Source: Serripes groenlandicus (Eukaryota; Mollusca; Bivalvia; Cardiida; Cardiidae). From it: 64,000 nt of DNA. The position numbers were made by a program, and so were the translations under genes. The notes beneath the pieces are model-generated. The model did not search any database and was not told where the DNA came from. It saw only the letters and a list, made by a program, of their open reading frames with translations. Numbering within the stretch: position 1 is the stretch's first letter; every line of letters starts with the position of its first letter. Location of the stretch: assembly GCA_031761405.1 (NCBI GenBank), contig JASEVX010000017.1, positions 8,171,668 to 8,235,667 on the forward strand, read 5' to 3'. Of this stretch, positions 1-11,725 are shown piece by piece.

Positions 1-1793
1 AGTCGTCTGCTAGAGGTTTGTTGTTTGTTGGCAAACGTTGTCACGGCTATTTGACACTCCGTGCTCCTGCGCGAAATGTAGGTTTATTGTTCGTCATAAA
101 GACAATTGAAGTGGTTATAGTAGATACTAAGAGAGCTTTTATGGACCTTTTCTTTTCATCTGCGTCAGATATGAACTTCTCTGTTCTGGCACCACATTCA
201 TTCGAGTGAAACCACAAGTTGGACTTCAATTTAGGTTTCTGTTAACACATTCCAACTTAACCTTTTCCAAATGTAGGCGGATATTTTTTAATGACGAGTC
301 ATATAGATCAATAGAAAGCAAGTTTTTATGATTATGACACATTCGAGCTCTAGATAAGTCATATTATCTTTTTTCGACGCTGAAACACTATGTTGTGGGC
401 ACTCAAAAGAATAATCTCAGGGAGACTTTTCACATTTTTTGAGAATCCATAACATAGGGTTTGGTTGATTAGTAAGGGAGATACTGTAGGGGGAGAGACC
501 AGTGTTCTCCACCTTATCTAGAGCTCTGATCCAAACTAATTTGGCAATCCTTGGTGCAGATCTACTCCTTGACCTAATTGTTGTAGGTAAAGGAGCAGAA
601 CAGCACCAAGGAAAAGCTATTGAATGGTTTAGATATATCGTTTTTTATTGGAACAACATGAGGCCAGTTGGGGTCTTATTGTTTCGCAATCATACAAAAT
701 GTAGCATGACATACATAAAGGTGATATGCATAACACACATAGGGGTTACACTTCTTTCATTTTTCAGAATTTACAGGTGGGGCCACATTACATTCAAGCA
801 GACATCTAAGGCTCTAGCGAGACTGCACATTTGCACAGACTTACCTGAGGCTTCGCATTTAGATTGTGCAAGAATACCCTTAATGGCCTCGATTCATGAT
901 GAGTTATCCTGAATAAGTATTTAGATTAGCCCTTTATCTATACTGGTGGTCACATCACACAGAACGGACCTTCTTGTGCAGTTTGATGTAAGTAAAAGTT
1001 AATCTCATTACCTCTGAAGGTTAGTTTACGTCTGACGTTGATTTATGCTATATTTAATTTATTTTGCCAGAATGTTTTCATTTCTATACAATTATCATAC
1101 ATTTATTTACAGACATTTGTTAAGTTTGTGCCAAGATATGTTCGTCAGGTGCAGATTTGTTGTATGTGCAAAATGATAAGTACAAGCTTCTTTAAAGTGG
1201 ACACAAGCCATTTGTATCCGGGTCTGGCCAATCGTAAATATAAGCTTCAAACACTTAAATCCTTATGCCAATTTCAAAACAATTCACATAAATGTTGCTG
1301 ATGTAATCCGTTCCCAACAATTGTACAACAACTTAAAATCTGTGAAGAATTTTGGTTGCTCGGTTTCCAAAAGGTGGGGTGTCAAAATTCTCTTTTCTCA
1401 CAGGAATTGAACTACTGACTGATTTGGAATCTAAATTCAGCCAAATTTGTAAGGGTATTAAATATATATCTATGGAATGAATTATTGTATATGAAGTGAA
1501 ACACAAACTTATTCAGCTATTTCAGCTTTATGAAATATCAAAAATGCAATTATCATGTTGTCCTCAAAATTTTAAACATAAAAGAACCTCAAATCTGTAT
1601 CAGTGAATTCATGTAGGACTTGTAGAAATAGAAAAAACCATTGAAGGCAAATAGAGGAATTGCTTCTTCTTTTCACAAGTGATCTGCTACAGATGTTTGA
1701 AAAGTATTTTGTAGTAGTATCAGTTCAAAGCTTGACCATTTTCAATGTAGGTTCAGCCTGTTAAACTTCTACCATCTACATGTACATATTAAC

Positions 1794-2684
1794 TAGGGAT
1801 GGCAACGAATATTCGATTAAACGGTCGAATATTCGAATACTATAGCATGGTTCGAATATTCGATGAAATCAGTCGTTTAAAAAAAAGAAATCAAATTTTA
1901 TTTTTTGTTCGTGTTTATTTTTTTATAAACTGTAAGTAAAGGGTTACCGATGGTCTATTTTACGCGTAGTTTATAAAGTGTCAACATAGTGTATAACATG
2001 TCAAACCGATAATCCCTGCTTTAGGCTATAAGTGTAATCGATACAATACCGATGTTTTCGTTCCAAAACACCGTAACTTCATCGTGTATTCTATGTAGTT
2101 ATCGCTTTTTAGAATCAGACAATCCATCATTTTGGCTGTCTTATTATCCGATTTCGTAATTTGTTTTGATAAGCAAACTGTTCATAATTAACTAGCGTTG
2201 AATTTTCACATTTTATATGATTAAAGAAGCATTGATTGGTAAGTTCGAACATGGAGATATGTAACGATCCTCCCTTCCTTCGGCGGTCCCTATAAGATGT
2301 CAAGGTTTGAAAACATTTTAGAAGTGAGAACATTTCACGTCTTTGACAACAGCATTGCAACAATATTTCAGTTGTATGCATCAAGAGACAGATTAAATTT
2401 CAGTTGTAAACAGGGTAATCAGAAATAAATGTTTCGAACAATACATTAAGAATTTGATCAATAAATTAAAATCTGCGCACTTTACTAACGTATTTTTCAC
2501 GAACATTCTTTTCATACGCTGACATTAACGGGTATGTCCAATGTGAGTACTGGGTTTTGAACAAATAAAGAATTAATTAACTCTTTGTTGGGGAAGCATG
2601 CACAAATGGGTCAAATATTCGAATATTCGAATATCTTGTGATCGAATATTCGAATACTGATTTTGGTATTCGTTGCCATCCCTA
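1794..2684. mobile_element. Non-autonomous hAT-like DNA transposon, 891 bp
   Basis: The ends are inverted repeats: TAGGGATGGCAACGAATA on the left and the complement, ending CGTTGCCATCCCTA, on the right. ATTCGAATATTCG motifs recur just inside both ends. The flanking octamers are ATATTAAC (1786-1793) and TTATTAAC (2685-2692), which match at 7 of 8 positions, as expected for the 8-bp target duplication of hAT elements. The paralogous site in unit 3 (about 41393-41402) reads straight through without the element. No transposase-like reading frame is present, so movement would have depended on enzyme supplied elsewhere. Confidence 0.85.
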
Positions 2685-2687
2685 TTA

Positions 2688-2876
2688 TTAACCCTTTCCC
2701 TCATGCAGACGCATTTTGAAGCCTTCGCAGCATACTAATGAGCAATTTCTCATTTTGTCACATTGTTTATACTTTTTTCACTTACATGTATTCTGCTTTC
2801 ATGTACCGATATTTTTAAACTTTTTGCCAAAATGGTTTTTAGCTGCATATGTGTTGTATGTGGGAAAAAGTGTTAA
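2688..2876. mobile_element. piggyBac-type MITE with TTAA ends, unit 1
   Basis: The element begins TTAACCCTTTCCCTCATG and ends GTATGTGGGAAAAAGTGTTAA, so TTAA flanks imperfect terminal inverted repeats beginning CCCTTTCCC. A TTAA target site and CCC-beginning ends are typical of piggyBac elements. The two halves are largely complementary, and there is no coding capacity. It lies where an intron of the Sel1-like remnant would be, at the same place as the copies at 41399 and 55465. Confidence 0.7.
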
Positions 2877-4111
2877 AACATACTATTTGCTCATTTTATA
2901 GGGAAGTCCATACTTTGATTCATGATGCTGCATCGAAAGGAGTTAAACAGGCCCATAAAGTGTTGAACAATGTTTGTACCAGAGGAGTTTGTACATGTAG
3001 AAGCTGTGCAGGTCTCTTGATGTTCCCATATTATAGACACTTTCTATGCAATATGCCTGTCACTCGATACCCAGAAACATTTGTGTAGATAGCTTTACCC
3101 AGGGTGTATATTGAAATGAAAACAAATACATCACTAACACATAATAAGAACTTTGTGAAGTACAAAACAATTGCAAAGAAACCCACAACAAAACAACATT
3201 TGAAACATCTTGAATTAATACCAAAGATTTCAATAAAATGGAATTCCTTAACAATGTGCAATAAGTTACAGTAAACACTTAACACTTTTGCATCAGAAAT
3301 ATATTTAAAGACTAGATTAGAAATAAAGAAACGGTATGTCAATAAAGTAAGGGGAAAAATAAAATAAATGTACATTTATCAATCAAAGGGTTGTGAGTTC
3401 AAATCCCGGAATGGTCATTCATTATTTCCAAGGAATAACAAAAGTCATTGCAACTAGTGTCATTTGTCTTTCACCAATTTGCTTTATAGTCTATGTGGAA
3501 AGGTAGACAGTATTCTTTGAAGAATATTGAGTGTAGTACTGGTGTGAGCCAGGAAACACACATTCGATGAACTAACTGCTATGATATTACTGAATTACAG
3601 TTAAAATACACATTAAACTCCAGACAGTTGAATAAATAACAGTTGTTTGCAACCCAAACAGAACTGGCAACCTTGTAACATAAAAAAACGACAAATAAAT
3701 AGAAAAAACAATAATACATTATAAAGCACTGTGAGTAGAATAGAATATGAAACTTTTGTATTGAATATAATAACATTTTGTAATCGACATTTTAGAAAAA
3801 TAATAGAATAAAATATATTTAATCTGAAAAACAGGAGATCTCTGATTTGGGCAAATATAAAGAGCAAACTCTTTCGGCGGGAATAAAAATGGCCATCTAA
3901 GTTCTTTGACCGCTCTTCACAAGTGAGAGCAAACACAAGTTTGACTGTACAGTGCCTTCCATATTATACAATTGACAGACAATACAGCATACAGTGTAAT
4001 GAAAAACATTTTTAGTGAAAATAAGTGCAATCAAAATCTATCTTTTAATGAAATTTAAGAATATTAACCTCAATCAGTTTTTCTTTCTTGCAACTACTGT
4101 ACGCTGTGAGA

Positions 4112-4133
4112 CCCCCCCCCCCCCCCCCCCCCC
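4112..4133. repeat. Poly-C tract of 22 bases
   Basis: An uninterrupted run of C between GTGAGA and TTAAAAT. Homopolymers of this length are prone to slippage and to assembly error, so the exact count is uncertain. Unit 3 shows no such tract at the equivalent place. Confidence 0.9.
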
Positions 4134-4769
4134 TTAAAATGAATACCTTTGGATGAAACATTTTGGAAAAAGAAGATATTGATCATTTTTAATAAGGTTT
4201 TTGGTCTTTAATCAATTCTGCTGTTTGGTCTGATATTACGTTAATTTCTACAGCTGTGTTGATTAAAGACTAAAGCAGTGAATACTTATAAGTCAAAGAT
4301 TCTAAGAATCACTTACGATATTAATCTTGAATTCAGCTTTACTAGATTGATTTAACTTTTAAAATAAAGTTTGAGCAAAATAAAGCAGAATGATTTGTGA
4401 TTTTCTAATTCCATAAAAATTCCATGTGTACTCTTTATCATTATTTCATCCTGTCTCACACACGTCAAATGTGCAGCAAATATCTAAGTAAAAATTCCTA
4501 AAATCTCTATAAATGAATGTGGACTATTGAATAGAGTTGAAAACATTGTGAACAAAAGTAGAATTTCTTTTTGCACATTGTTTTCGAAAGTCGTCTACTG
4601 AAGAATCATAAAATTGTTTAAAAAGTAAAGATATATTATTATTCTTTGCAAATAACAGTTCGTACAATTCTTTGTGTAGAAACTGTGTGATTTGATTAAA
4701 CCAGGTAACCTTTAGTCTTATTCTGTGGGTTTTTTGTCACTTAGTATCATTGCAAAAGGTCTTCTAACC

Positions 4770-5865
4770 CATAATAACCTGAGGCAGTATGACATCAGTT
4801 GGCATATATAAGCTTTGGGTGTCTAATCTTTACTCTGTTAGCAAGAATAAGCTGATGCAGTATGAACTCAGTCGACATTTGGAAGCTATGTGTGTCTAAC
4901 CAGTACCCTGTTAGCAAGAATAAGTTGAGGAAGTATGACCTCAATTCACATTATATAGCTGTGTGTGTCTAACCAGTACTCTGTTACCAAAGAATAATTT
5001 GAGGCAGAATGACCTCAATTCACATTAAATAGCTTTATGTGTCTATTCAGTACTCTGTTAGCAAAGAATAAGCTGAGGCATTATGACCTCAATTCACATT
5101 AAATAGCTTTATGTGTCTAGCCAGTACTCTGTTAGCAAAGAATAAGCTGAGGCATTATGACCTCAATTCACATTAAATAGCTTTGTGTGTCTAGCCAGAA
5201 CTCTGTTAGCAAAGAATAAGCTGATGCATTATGACCTCAATTCACACTAAATAGCTTTGTGTGTCTAACCAGAACTCTGTTAGCGAAGAATAAGCTGAGG
5301 CATTATGACCTCAATTCACATTTAATAGCTTTGTGTGTCTAACCAGTACTCTGTTAGCAAAGCATAAGCTGAGGCAGTATGACATCAGTCGACACTTTGA
5401 AGCTTTGTGTGTCTAGCCAGTACTCTGTTAGCAAAGAATAAGCTGAGGCAGTATGACCTCAATTCACATTATATAGCTTGGTGTGTCTAACCAGTACTTT
5501 GTTAGCAAAAATAAGCTGAAGCATTATGACATCACTCGACACTTTGAAGCTTTGTGTGTCTAGCCAGTATTCTGTTAGCAAGAATAAGCTAAGACAGTAT
5601 GACATCAAGTGACATGTTTAAGCTTTGTGTGTCTAACCTGTACTCTGTTAGCAAAACTAAGCTGAGATAGTATGATGTCAGTTGACTTTTTGAAGCTTTG
5701 TTTGTCTAGGCAGTAGTCTGTTAGTAAAGCTAAGCTAAGCCAGTATGAGATCAATTGACATGTTAAAGCTGTGTGTGTCTAACCAGTTCTCTGTTAGCAG
5801 AAATAAGATGAGGCAGTATGACATTTTGAAGCTTTGTGTGTCTATCCTGTACTCTGTTAGAAAAA
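4770..5865. repeat. Tandem satellite, 73-74 bp period, about 15 copies
   Basis: The motif ACTCTGTTAGC recurs at about 4832, 4905, 4978, 5052, 5126, 5200, 5274, 5348, 5422, 5496, 5569, 5642, 5715, 5787 and 5851, giving a steady 73-74-bp period. Each repeat contains AAGAATAAGCTGAGGCA, then TATGACCTCA, then GCTTTGTGTGTCTA. Central copies are nearly identical while outer copies have diverged, the usual sign of unequal exchange. A single diverged copy is visible in unit 3 at about 43590-43660, so the array grew after or apart from the duplication. Confidence 0.9.
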
Positions 5866-5889
5866 AATGCGGTTTCTTAGGAAACATTG

Positions 5890-7060
5890 ATACATTTTAA
5901 TTATATCACCAGAGTCGAAGGCTAAAGGTGATCTATTGGGGTTACTCTGTCCATTGTCCATTGTTGACTTTAAGTTTCAAACAGCATCTCCTCCTACAGT
6001 ATTGGATCAATATTCATCAAATTTCACAAGCATTTACTTTTGGATGGTTTATGTTTAAATATAGTGTAGAATTTTGGTTGCTGTAGAATTAAAAAGGGGG
6101 AAAATGACAAACTTTAAAATCATATCCTATCATTCTGCTCATCTGATTTCGAGATAATGTGGCATCAATGTGTCTTGGGTGATCCTCTACAAAAAGTGTT
6201 CAAGCCATATTGTTTGCTGGAAAAACAATGGCCGTAAGATCGCATCAGAAAAGGTGTAAAAATAAGAAAAAAAAATAAAATAATTTTCTGAAAGTGTTCG
6301 TCTTCATTATAAGATATTTTGGTGCTGAGCGGAAACTGAAAAAATGTTGAATGTAAAACATTAAAATCACTTCTCTAAATATGCTGGTCTTGAGTTCACG
6401 ATAACTTGTTACAAATGTTCCTTGTGATGCACTCTAGAAAAGAAAGCCTTAGTCATATGTATTGGTTGAAAAACGGCTGCTAGGGGATGGGTCTAGCTAT
6501 CCATGTCATTTCTGTCTCATAACTTGGAATGCCGTTTTAAAAAATAACATTTACTGATATGCTGTTTTGTTTACAGTGTCACACAGTTGGCCGATTTGAA
6601 GGCCATATTGGACCTCTTGTTAAAAAATCATCTTCAATTTGATTGGTCAAACAAGAATATTTAAACCTGATAAATGCTCTATTCATTTGAAGAGAATCTA
6701 GTTGAAATGGTGGCTTAATTTCGAAATAAACATTATATCAAATAAGTACGTTTTTTTCGAAAAGCAAATATTGAAACTCTTCGTGAATTGAATCATTTGT
6801 TAAGTTCCATCACCGGGAACCCTATACTCGACAATTCATAATTAATACCTAGTAACACATCACTGTATTGCTGTGTATGATCTTATAAAAAAATCATCAA
6901 AAGGAAGCAAGGATTAGCGATCAGGAAAATATCCCGAGACACAGGTTTACCTAAGATTTAGTTGGTCGTAAATAACACAGGGGACATCAAAGGAGATTGA
7001 TGCGATTTTTGAATCATTGTTTAAAAAGACCTATTTCAACATGAAATAAACAAACAAACA
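5890..7060. repeat. Spacer sequence shared among units
   Basis: No gene is visible. The segment contains short blocks also found at about 24860-25560, 43670-44900 and 56980-57440, such as CATCTCCTCCT, ATCATATCCTA and ATGTTGTTTACAGTGTC-like stretches, in the same order. These blocks mark the common ancestry of the spacers between the Sel1-like exons and the BTB-BACK gene. Confidence 0.55.
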
Positions 7061-7065
7061 CACTG

Positions 7066-7440
7066 TCACAATGGTGGTTCGGTGTATGTACGTGCGTGAG
7101 TCCGTCTGTCCGAACCTTGTCCGGCCTGCAAGGTCAAAATGAGTCCTGTTTTATAGGAATGTACCTTGTCCGTCCCGCATCTCAACCATGCATCATATGA
7201 TTCCCAATATACTGCGCACACATGTTCACCATACTGTGACATGTGGCTCACGAGACCAAGGCCTGTACCTCAAAGGTGAAGGTAACACTAAGAGGTGAAA
7301 TGAGAAATGATTGATAGGACTGTACATTGTCAAGCCAACCTCTCAACCATGCATCATAGGACTCCCAAGAAGCTGAGCACACATATACACCATGATCAGA
7401 TAACTTGGCAAATGGGGACCTAGGTCTGTACATGGATGGT
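7066..7440. repeat. Dispersed repeat with an internal duplication of about 180 bp
   Basis: The block CTCAACCATGCATCATA followed by a variant of ACACATGTTCACCAT occurs at about 7170-7235 and again at about 7340-7395. GTCCGTCTGTCCG lies at the left and AAGGTCAAGGTCAAAG at the right. It resembles dispersed non-coding repeats of bivalves. It lies just downstream of pseudogene A, and no equivalent is seen beside copies B and D, so it is a unit-specific insertion. Confidence 0.5.
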
Positions 7441-7489
7441 CAAGGTCAAGGTCAAAGCTAGACAATTTCATTTTAAGAATTCAGCATTG

Positions 7490-7660
7490 AAAGGGTCAAT
7501 GTTAGAACAGACTGTAATTACACAACACTTAGACGGGGCTAATTGCGACGATGTTTTTGAATGCAACAGTGCATACTATTCACATATTTTAGATGTAGAA
7601 CTTTTGAAACAACAACCGCCATGGTTACGTTTAACAAGATTTTGACTTGATTAAATGATC
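7490..7660 (-). other. Conserved 3' flank of BTB-BACK copy A
   Basis: The stretch just downstream of the stop is shared with about 25690-25870 (copy B) and 58330-58510 (copy D), including ACTGTAATTAC, GCGACGATG and CCGCCATGG-type blocks on the plus strand. It is probably 3' UTR. I see no clear AATAAA in the expected place, so the cleavage site is not assigned. Confidence 0.45.
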
Positions 7661-7662
7661 TC

Positions 7663-10600
7663 TCAGTAGTAATAATCGCTATCATAGTAGCCATAGCCAT
7701 ATGATCCACCATAATCACAATACTCATCAGAATCATCGCAACAGTGATAATTCATCATCATCATTATAATTTCCTCTTTTACTGCTTTCAGTTGCTCTCT
7801 GTTGTTCACAATGTGGACAATTATTTGCGCAAGAAAGTCTCTCTTTCGACACTTTCATCTGAAAGATGGTGCCCATATATTCTAATCCCCCATATCGTGA
7901 CTCATATAATATCATATCGTCCCATATCTCCTTTGGGATACCTGTCTGATCTTGAACGACGACCATCAACTTTTCGTGCGTCGTGGTTACGAAAACTGGT
8001 CGTTCTTGTCGCTCGTTGATACCATCTGTTCTCACAAAAATAATAAGTTTCAAGATAATAATTTTTGGGTTTCCCGGGACACCATTTGTACTGGTTGATC
8101 AAGTAAGTGTTCAATAAACTTGGCCCGATTGTTTGGCAATTGATATAAAACGTTTAGTATCATAAATAACAAAACCATCTCCGACTTCAGCAATTTTGTC
8201 TCTGCTTTCAAGGCAAATCGCTTTTGCCTTTAAATCTATAGTCTCGAGTGAACTATCTTTTCTGTTGTATAAATATAACAGAAGTTTGTCGCATTGTAGC
8301 ATAGCTATGGTAGTTTTATTTGCGCAGACATGAGTTACATCACCTTTCAATGACAGGATAGGTACAGTATTTGTTACATCATTTTCTATTTTTCCGACGT
8401 TCAATTGTGACACTGAAAAACATCTCTTTTTAAAACGAGAGTTGATCGCAGTGCTAGCAAGCACTCGTTCAAGCGGATGGCTCGCAAACATATACATGTT
8501 TAGAAGCTCAACTGGAATAGTAGGTTGTTCCTCTGGATCATGTTCATCTCTATGGTAATCAACTTCTTCTTTCGATACTAGAATAAATTCATCATCTTGC
8601 ACGTATTTCTTTTCCCCATTGGAAAAATGCAGTTCTGTGTCATGATTGTGTACGTATTTAACATCAGACTGTTTAACAGAGTTGTTTTCAAAGTTAATAA
8701 TGTAAATTCATGCTTTATTGTACACTGCGTCGTAAATGTACGTTTCGGAGTCATCTTTTCCACGAACAAATCCAATATTACTTATCTTTCTATTGTAAAA
8801 TGCATCAGGCCGCCTTTCTTTACTTTCGATGTTCAAAGAGCACCACCTGTGTCTGTTCATATTGTAACAAGGTATTTTATTGTCGGAGTATTTGTCCGGA
8901 AAAAGAAGAATGTCACAAGAACTCAGTGTTTCAAGTGACACCAACTGTGCAATAAACCGTGAAGACGCATCTAGTTGATGGACCATACGCTCGTTCATGA
9001 CAACATTTGTTATAAACTTTTTTTCCATATCAGCGAAATTTATATGTTCTAGAAATGTTTCAAATACCGACTTCCTGTTGTGTCTACTTCTTGTCCAACG
9101 AACGAGAAAAGAGAACTTGTCACTTGCCTTTACATGCGACAAGTTAGCGTCCTCTAAGATATATTCGACTGAGTCTACAGTCAGGTCCATCATTTCGTAC
9201 ATCTGCATTAGGTCAGGTAGGCGACCCTTCAAGTATTCCTCGTAAGACGGCAAGGAGAACTCGTAGAGACTTGCTAGTTTTATCATGTCTAGGCAGCTTT
9301 CGTCGGTGATGTTTGCGCTTTTCATCCACAAAACACATTTAGCCTGTAATATTCAAATTAAAGCAACCGGTTTGCAAACCATACACTCGACTATTAACTG
9401 TAAAGTGCCTCTATGATTGAACATTTATTTCTGGTAAAATTCATTAATTGAAAACAGCGTAGTCCCATGAGTACAATTGATACAAGCCCCCAAAACTTAC
9501 GAGCTTGTTAATCCCAAATATTGTTTAAGTACACCTTTGGCTGGAACTTATAAAAAACAACAACCTCGTGGCATTTGCGACCAATGTAGATCCATGTTAC
9601 CCTGTGCAGTCGCACTGATTGATTTAGCCCTGCACTTTTGATCCATTATAACAGAGGATTTCAAGAAACTTGGGACACATATTTGGCAATTTTGGTACAC
9701 GGATGAATAAGCAGACATTTATTTTCACTAGTCTTGAAACAATAAAATATTGTCATGATTACCTTCAAGGCAGGGATGATCAGATATTCTGTTATCTCAA
9801 GCAGGGCTGCAATATTGCTTTCATTTATCTTTGGTTTCTTGCCATAAACATACAACATGGCTTCCTCTAATGCTACATGGGTTCCAACACGCATGGTAAT
9901 CGTTCCTAAAGTATAATAAAATAAAAACGTTTTCATTTTCTTGCAGGAATCACTCTCAACGAAATTGACATTCTGGGTATTTAGAATCGCTTAACATAAA
10001 TCTGATTTGCAATACGCGACTTTTGAAACTAAAACTAACGAGATAAAAAGACGTCTAAGTGTCATGCCATTATACCACCTGTACTTTAGTACTAAGTGTG
10101 TTGCTATAGCTCATTTCCAACAATGACCATTTGATTTGGATTTTTCAAAAGACATGAGAATTATCACTCACCTAATTTAACAGAACTTAAATAGTTTTCC
10201 AAGTGTTTACTCTATATATATAAAGAAAACGAGCCCGTCTCCTTCTGGCCATGTTTTCAACGGATTGGAATATGTTTAACAATCTATGTAGAGCGTCATC
10301 CAAGTAACATTTGCCACAAACTATTTTAAAATCTGACCTTTACTTTTATAAAAGAAGATTATTTAAGCTTTAACTATTATCACATTAAAAAAAGCCGCCT
10401 GGAGGTAAGGTTTGTTCAAGATTGACCCAGTGCTTTAGGAGGAGATTTTATTTAAATATACATATTTTTACAGTTACCGTTGCCATAGTAACCAGAGTGA
10501 GACATGGTATTTCACTACTTAAGTAATTCCGAGGAACACTACTTAAGTAATTCCGAGGAACACTACTTAAGTAATTCCGAGGAACACTACTGTAAAGTTC

Positions 10601-11725
10601 GGGAATTTAAGAAGAATTTTCATTTAAAGAAATTGTTGACGGACGATGTCGCATCCGACGTTCCAACAAGCGAACAATACCAGATTTATAATTTGGATAA
10701 AGACAACGTATCTGTTTCCTAAAGCACGATTAACACATTTTATCGTTTCTTCAGTTCACTTGTGTTTTCTAGTACTCCACATAACATTCATCCAATGCAA
10801 CTGGCTATCTTCCGACAGAAGAATTTGCCCATTCGAGTTTGTAAATCATCATGAATGGTCGAGCTTTTATAGCAAAAACCATGTTGTACCTACCTTATTT
10901 TATGAATAGGCACATGTCAGGTTTATATTTTGAAATACCATTTACATAGACAACTAAATACGGTGAAATAACCAGGTCTGTCCTTGACAATATCTTTCTT
11001 AGCACTCATTGAAACCTATGTTGCATAGGTTTTGGAGGTCAAATACTGACTTTAGAAAATATCTTTAAACAAATGAACGGAAGAAAAGGTATGATGTGAT
11101 TTTGGAACAAGGATCAGTGTCTCTTTCCAAAATATAAGTCTGGTATTATCGTCAGGTAGTCACAACATACTAGATAACTAAATATAATAGAAATAGGAAT
11201 TACCGAGAAATGTTGAATATAACAACATTAGAAAGCAAACATACCTGTATACCGTTCACGGTAACTGTGCTTTCTAATATTTTCAAAAAAAGGAGTTGCA
11301 ACAAGGACACACCAATGAAATTTCTTCTCCTGAAAAGACAAATATGTAAGACTTAGTCTATGCATCACCGTGATCATCGTGATGAAAAATGTTTCAGAAA
11401 TATTCCTTTAACATAAAAATGAATACATTTATTTTTCATGTTATACTAGCACAGACATTGATCTAATATTTGTCCTCTTTCTTAAATCGTAAATATAAAT
11501 AAACCAAAGACAACCGAGAAGAAATATTTCGGTAGCACAAAATAAGAACACAAATAAAATTAAAACATTGTTATCCATAAATCAGTTAATAGCGTTGATT
11601 AGAATCCAAATTACCCATAATCCATGTTTGATGGAGACGTCACACAGGTCTGACTGTTCTTTCACCTGGTTATATAGTAAAGATCGAACTGAAGGTGATT
11701 CACGTTTGGATTCATCGAAATCCAT
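7663..11725 (-). pseudogene. BTB-BACK gene copy A, inactivated
   Basis: All four exons are recognisable: exon 1 at 11615-11725 (starts MDFDESKRESPS), exon 2 at 11245-11329 (ATPFFENIRKHSYRER), exon 3 at 9763-9905 (RVGTHVALEEAMLYVYG) and exon 4 at about 7663-9343. Splice sites are GT..AG and the exon phases agree with intact copy D. The first three exons and the BACK domain are open. Exon 4 then shows a TGA at about 8708, where copy B encodes Cys-Val. Near 8115 it has lost one base in a G run. Near 8030 there is a net 17-base deletion relative to B, and a further shift lies before the acidic tail near 7738. The Cys motif LSCANNCPHC is still readable. A truncated BTB-BACK product of about 320 residues is conceivable but not supported by anything else. 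Confidence 0.85.
10513..10590. repeat. 24-bp minisatellite, three exact copies
   Basis: The unit CACTACTTAAGTAATTCCGAGGAA (starts CACTACTTAAG, ends CCGAGGAA) is repeated three times without change, followed by CACTAC. It lies in intron 2 of pseudogene A. Copy B carries one diverged unit at about 28975-29000, so this is a local, probably recent expansion. The apparent peptide with a repeating YLSNSEEH is only the repeat read in frame. Confidence 0.9.

Larger units (their letters stand above)
587..2990 (+). pseudogene. Sel1-like repeat exon remnants, unit 1
   Basis: Two exon-like blocks remain. The first (587-632) follows an acceptor-like TTGTAG and reads GKGAEQHQGKAIEWFR, which fits the second half of a Sel1 repeat. 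Its donor has decayed from GTATAG to ATATAT. The second (2902 to about 2986) follows TTTATAG and reads EVHTLIHDAASKGVKQAHKV in the phase expected after the middle exon seen in units 2 and 4. That middle exon is missing here. Sel1 repeats are TPR-like helical adaptors; SEL1L in ER-associated degradation is the best-known member. Homology rests on the pattern of small residues and the spacing of G, A and L positions, so it is a motif call. A hAT element and a piggyBac-like MITE sit in the intervening DNA. Probably non-functional. Confidence 0.5.

Noticed and set aside
502..912. 136-residue plus-strand frame around the Sel1-like exon
   Set aside because: Only the short stretch at 587-632 is conserved as coding between units and bounded by splice-like signals; the rest is intron read-through.
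4770..5865. CRISPR-like array
   Set aside because: The repeats are contiguous 73-74-bp monomers without unique spacers, and the DNA is from an animal genome.
10504..10722. Repetitive peptide gene (YLSNSEEH repeats)
   Set aside because: It is the 24-bp minisatellite in an intron of the minus-strand pseudogene; no splice or conservation support.
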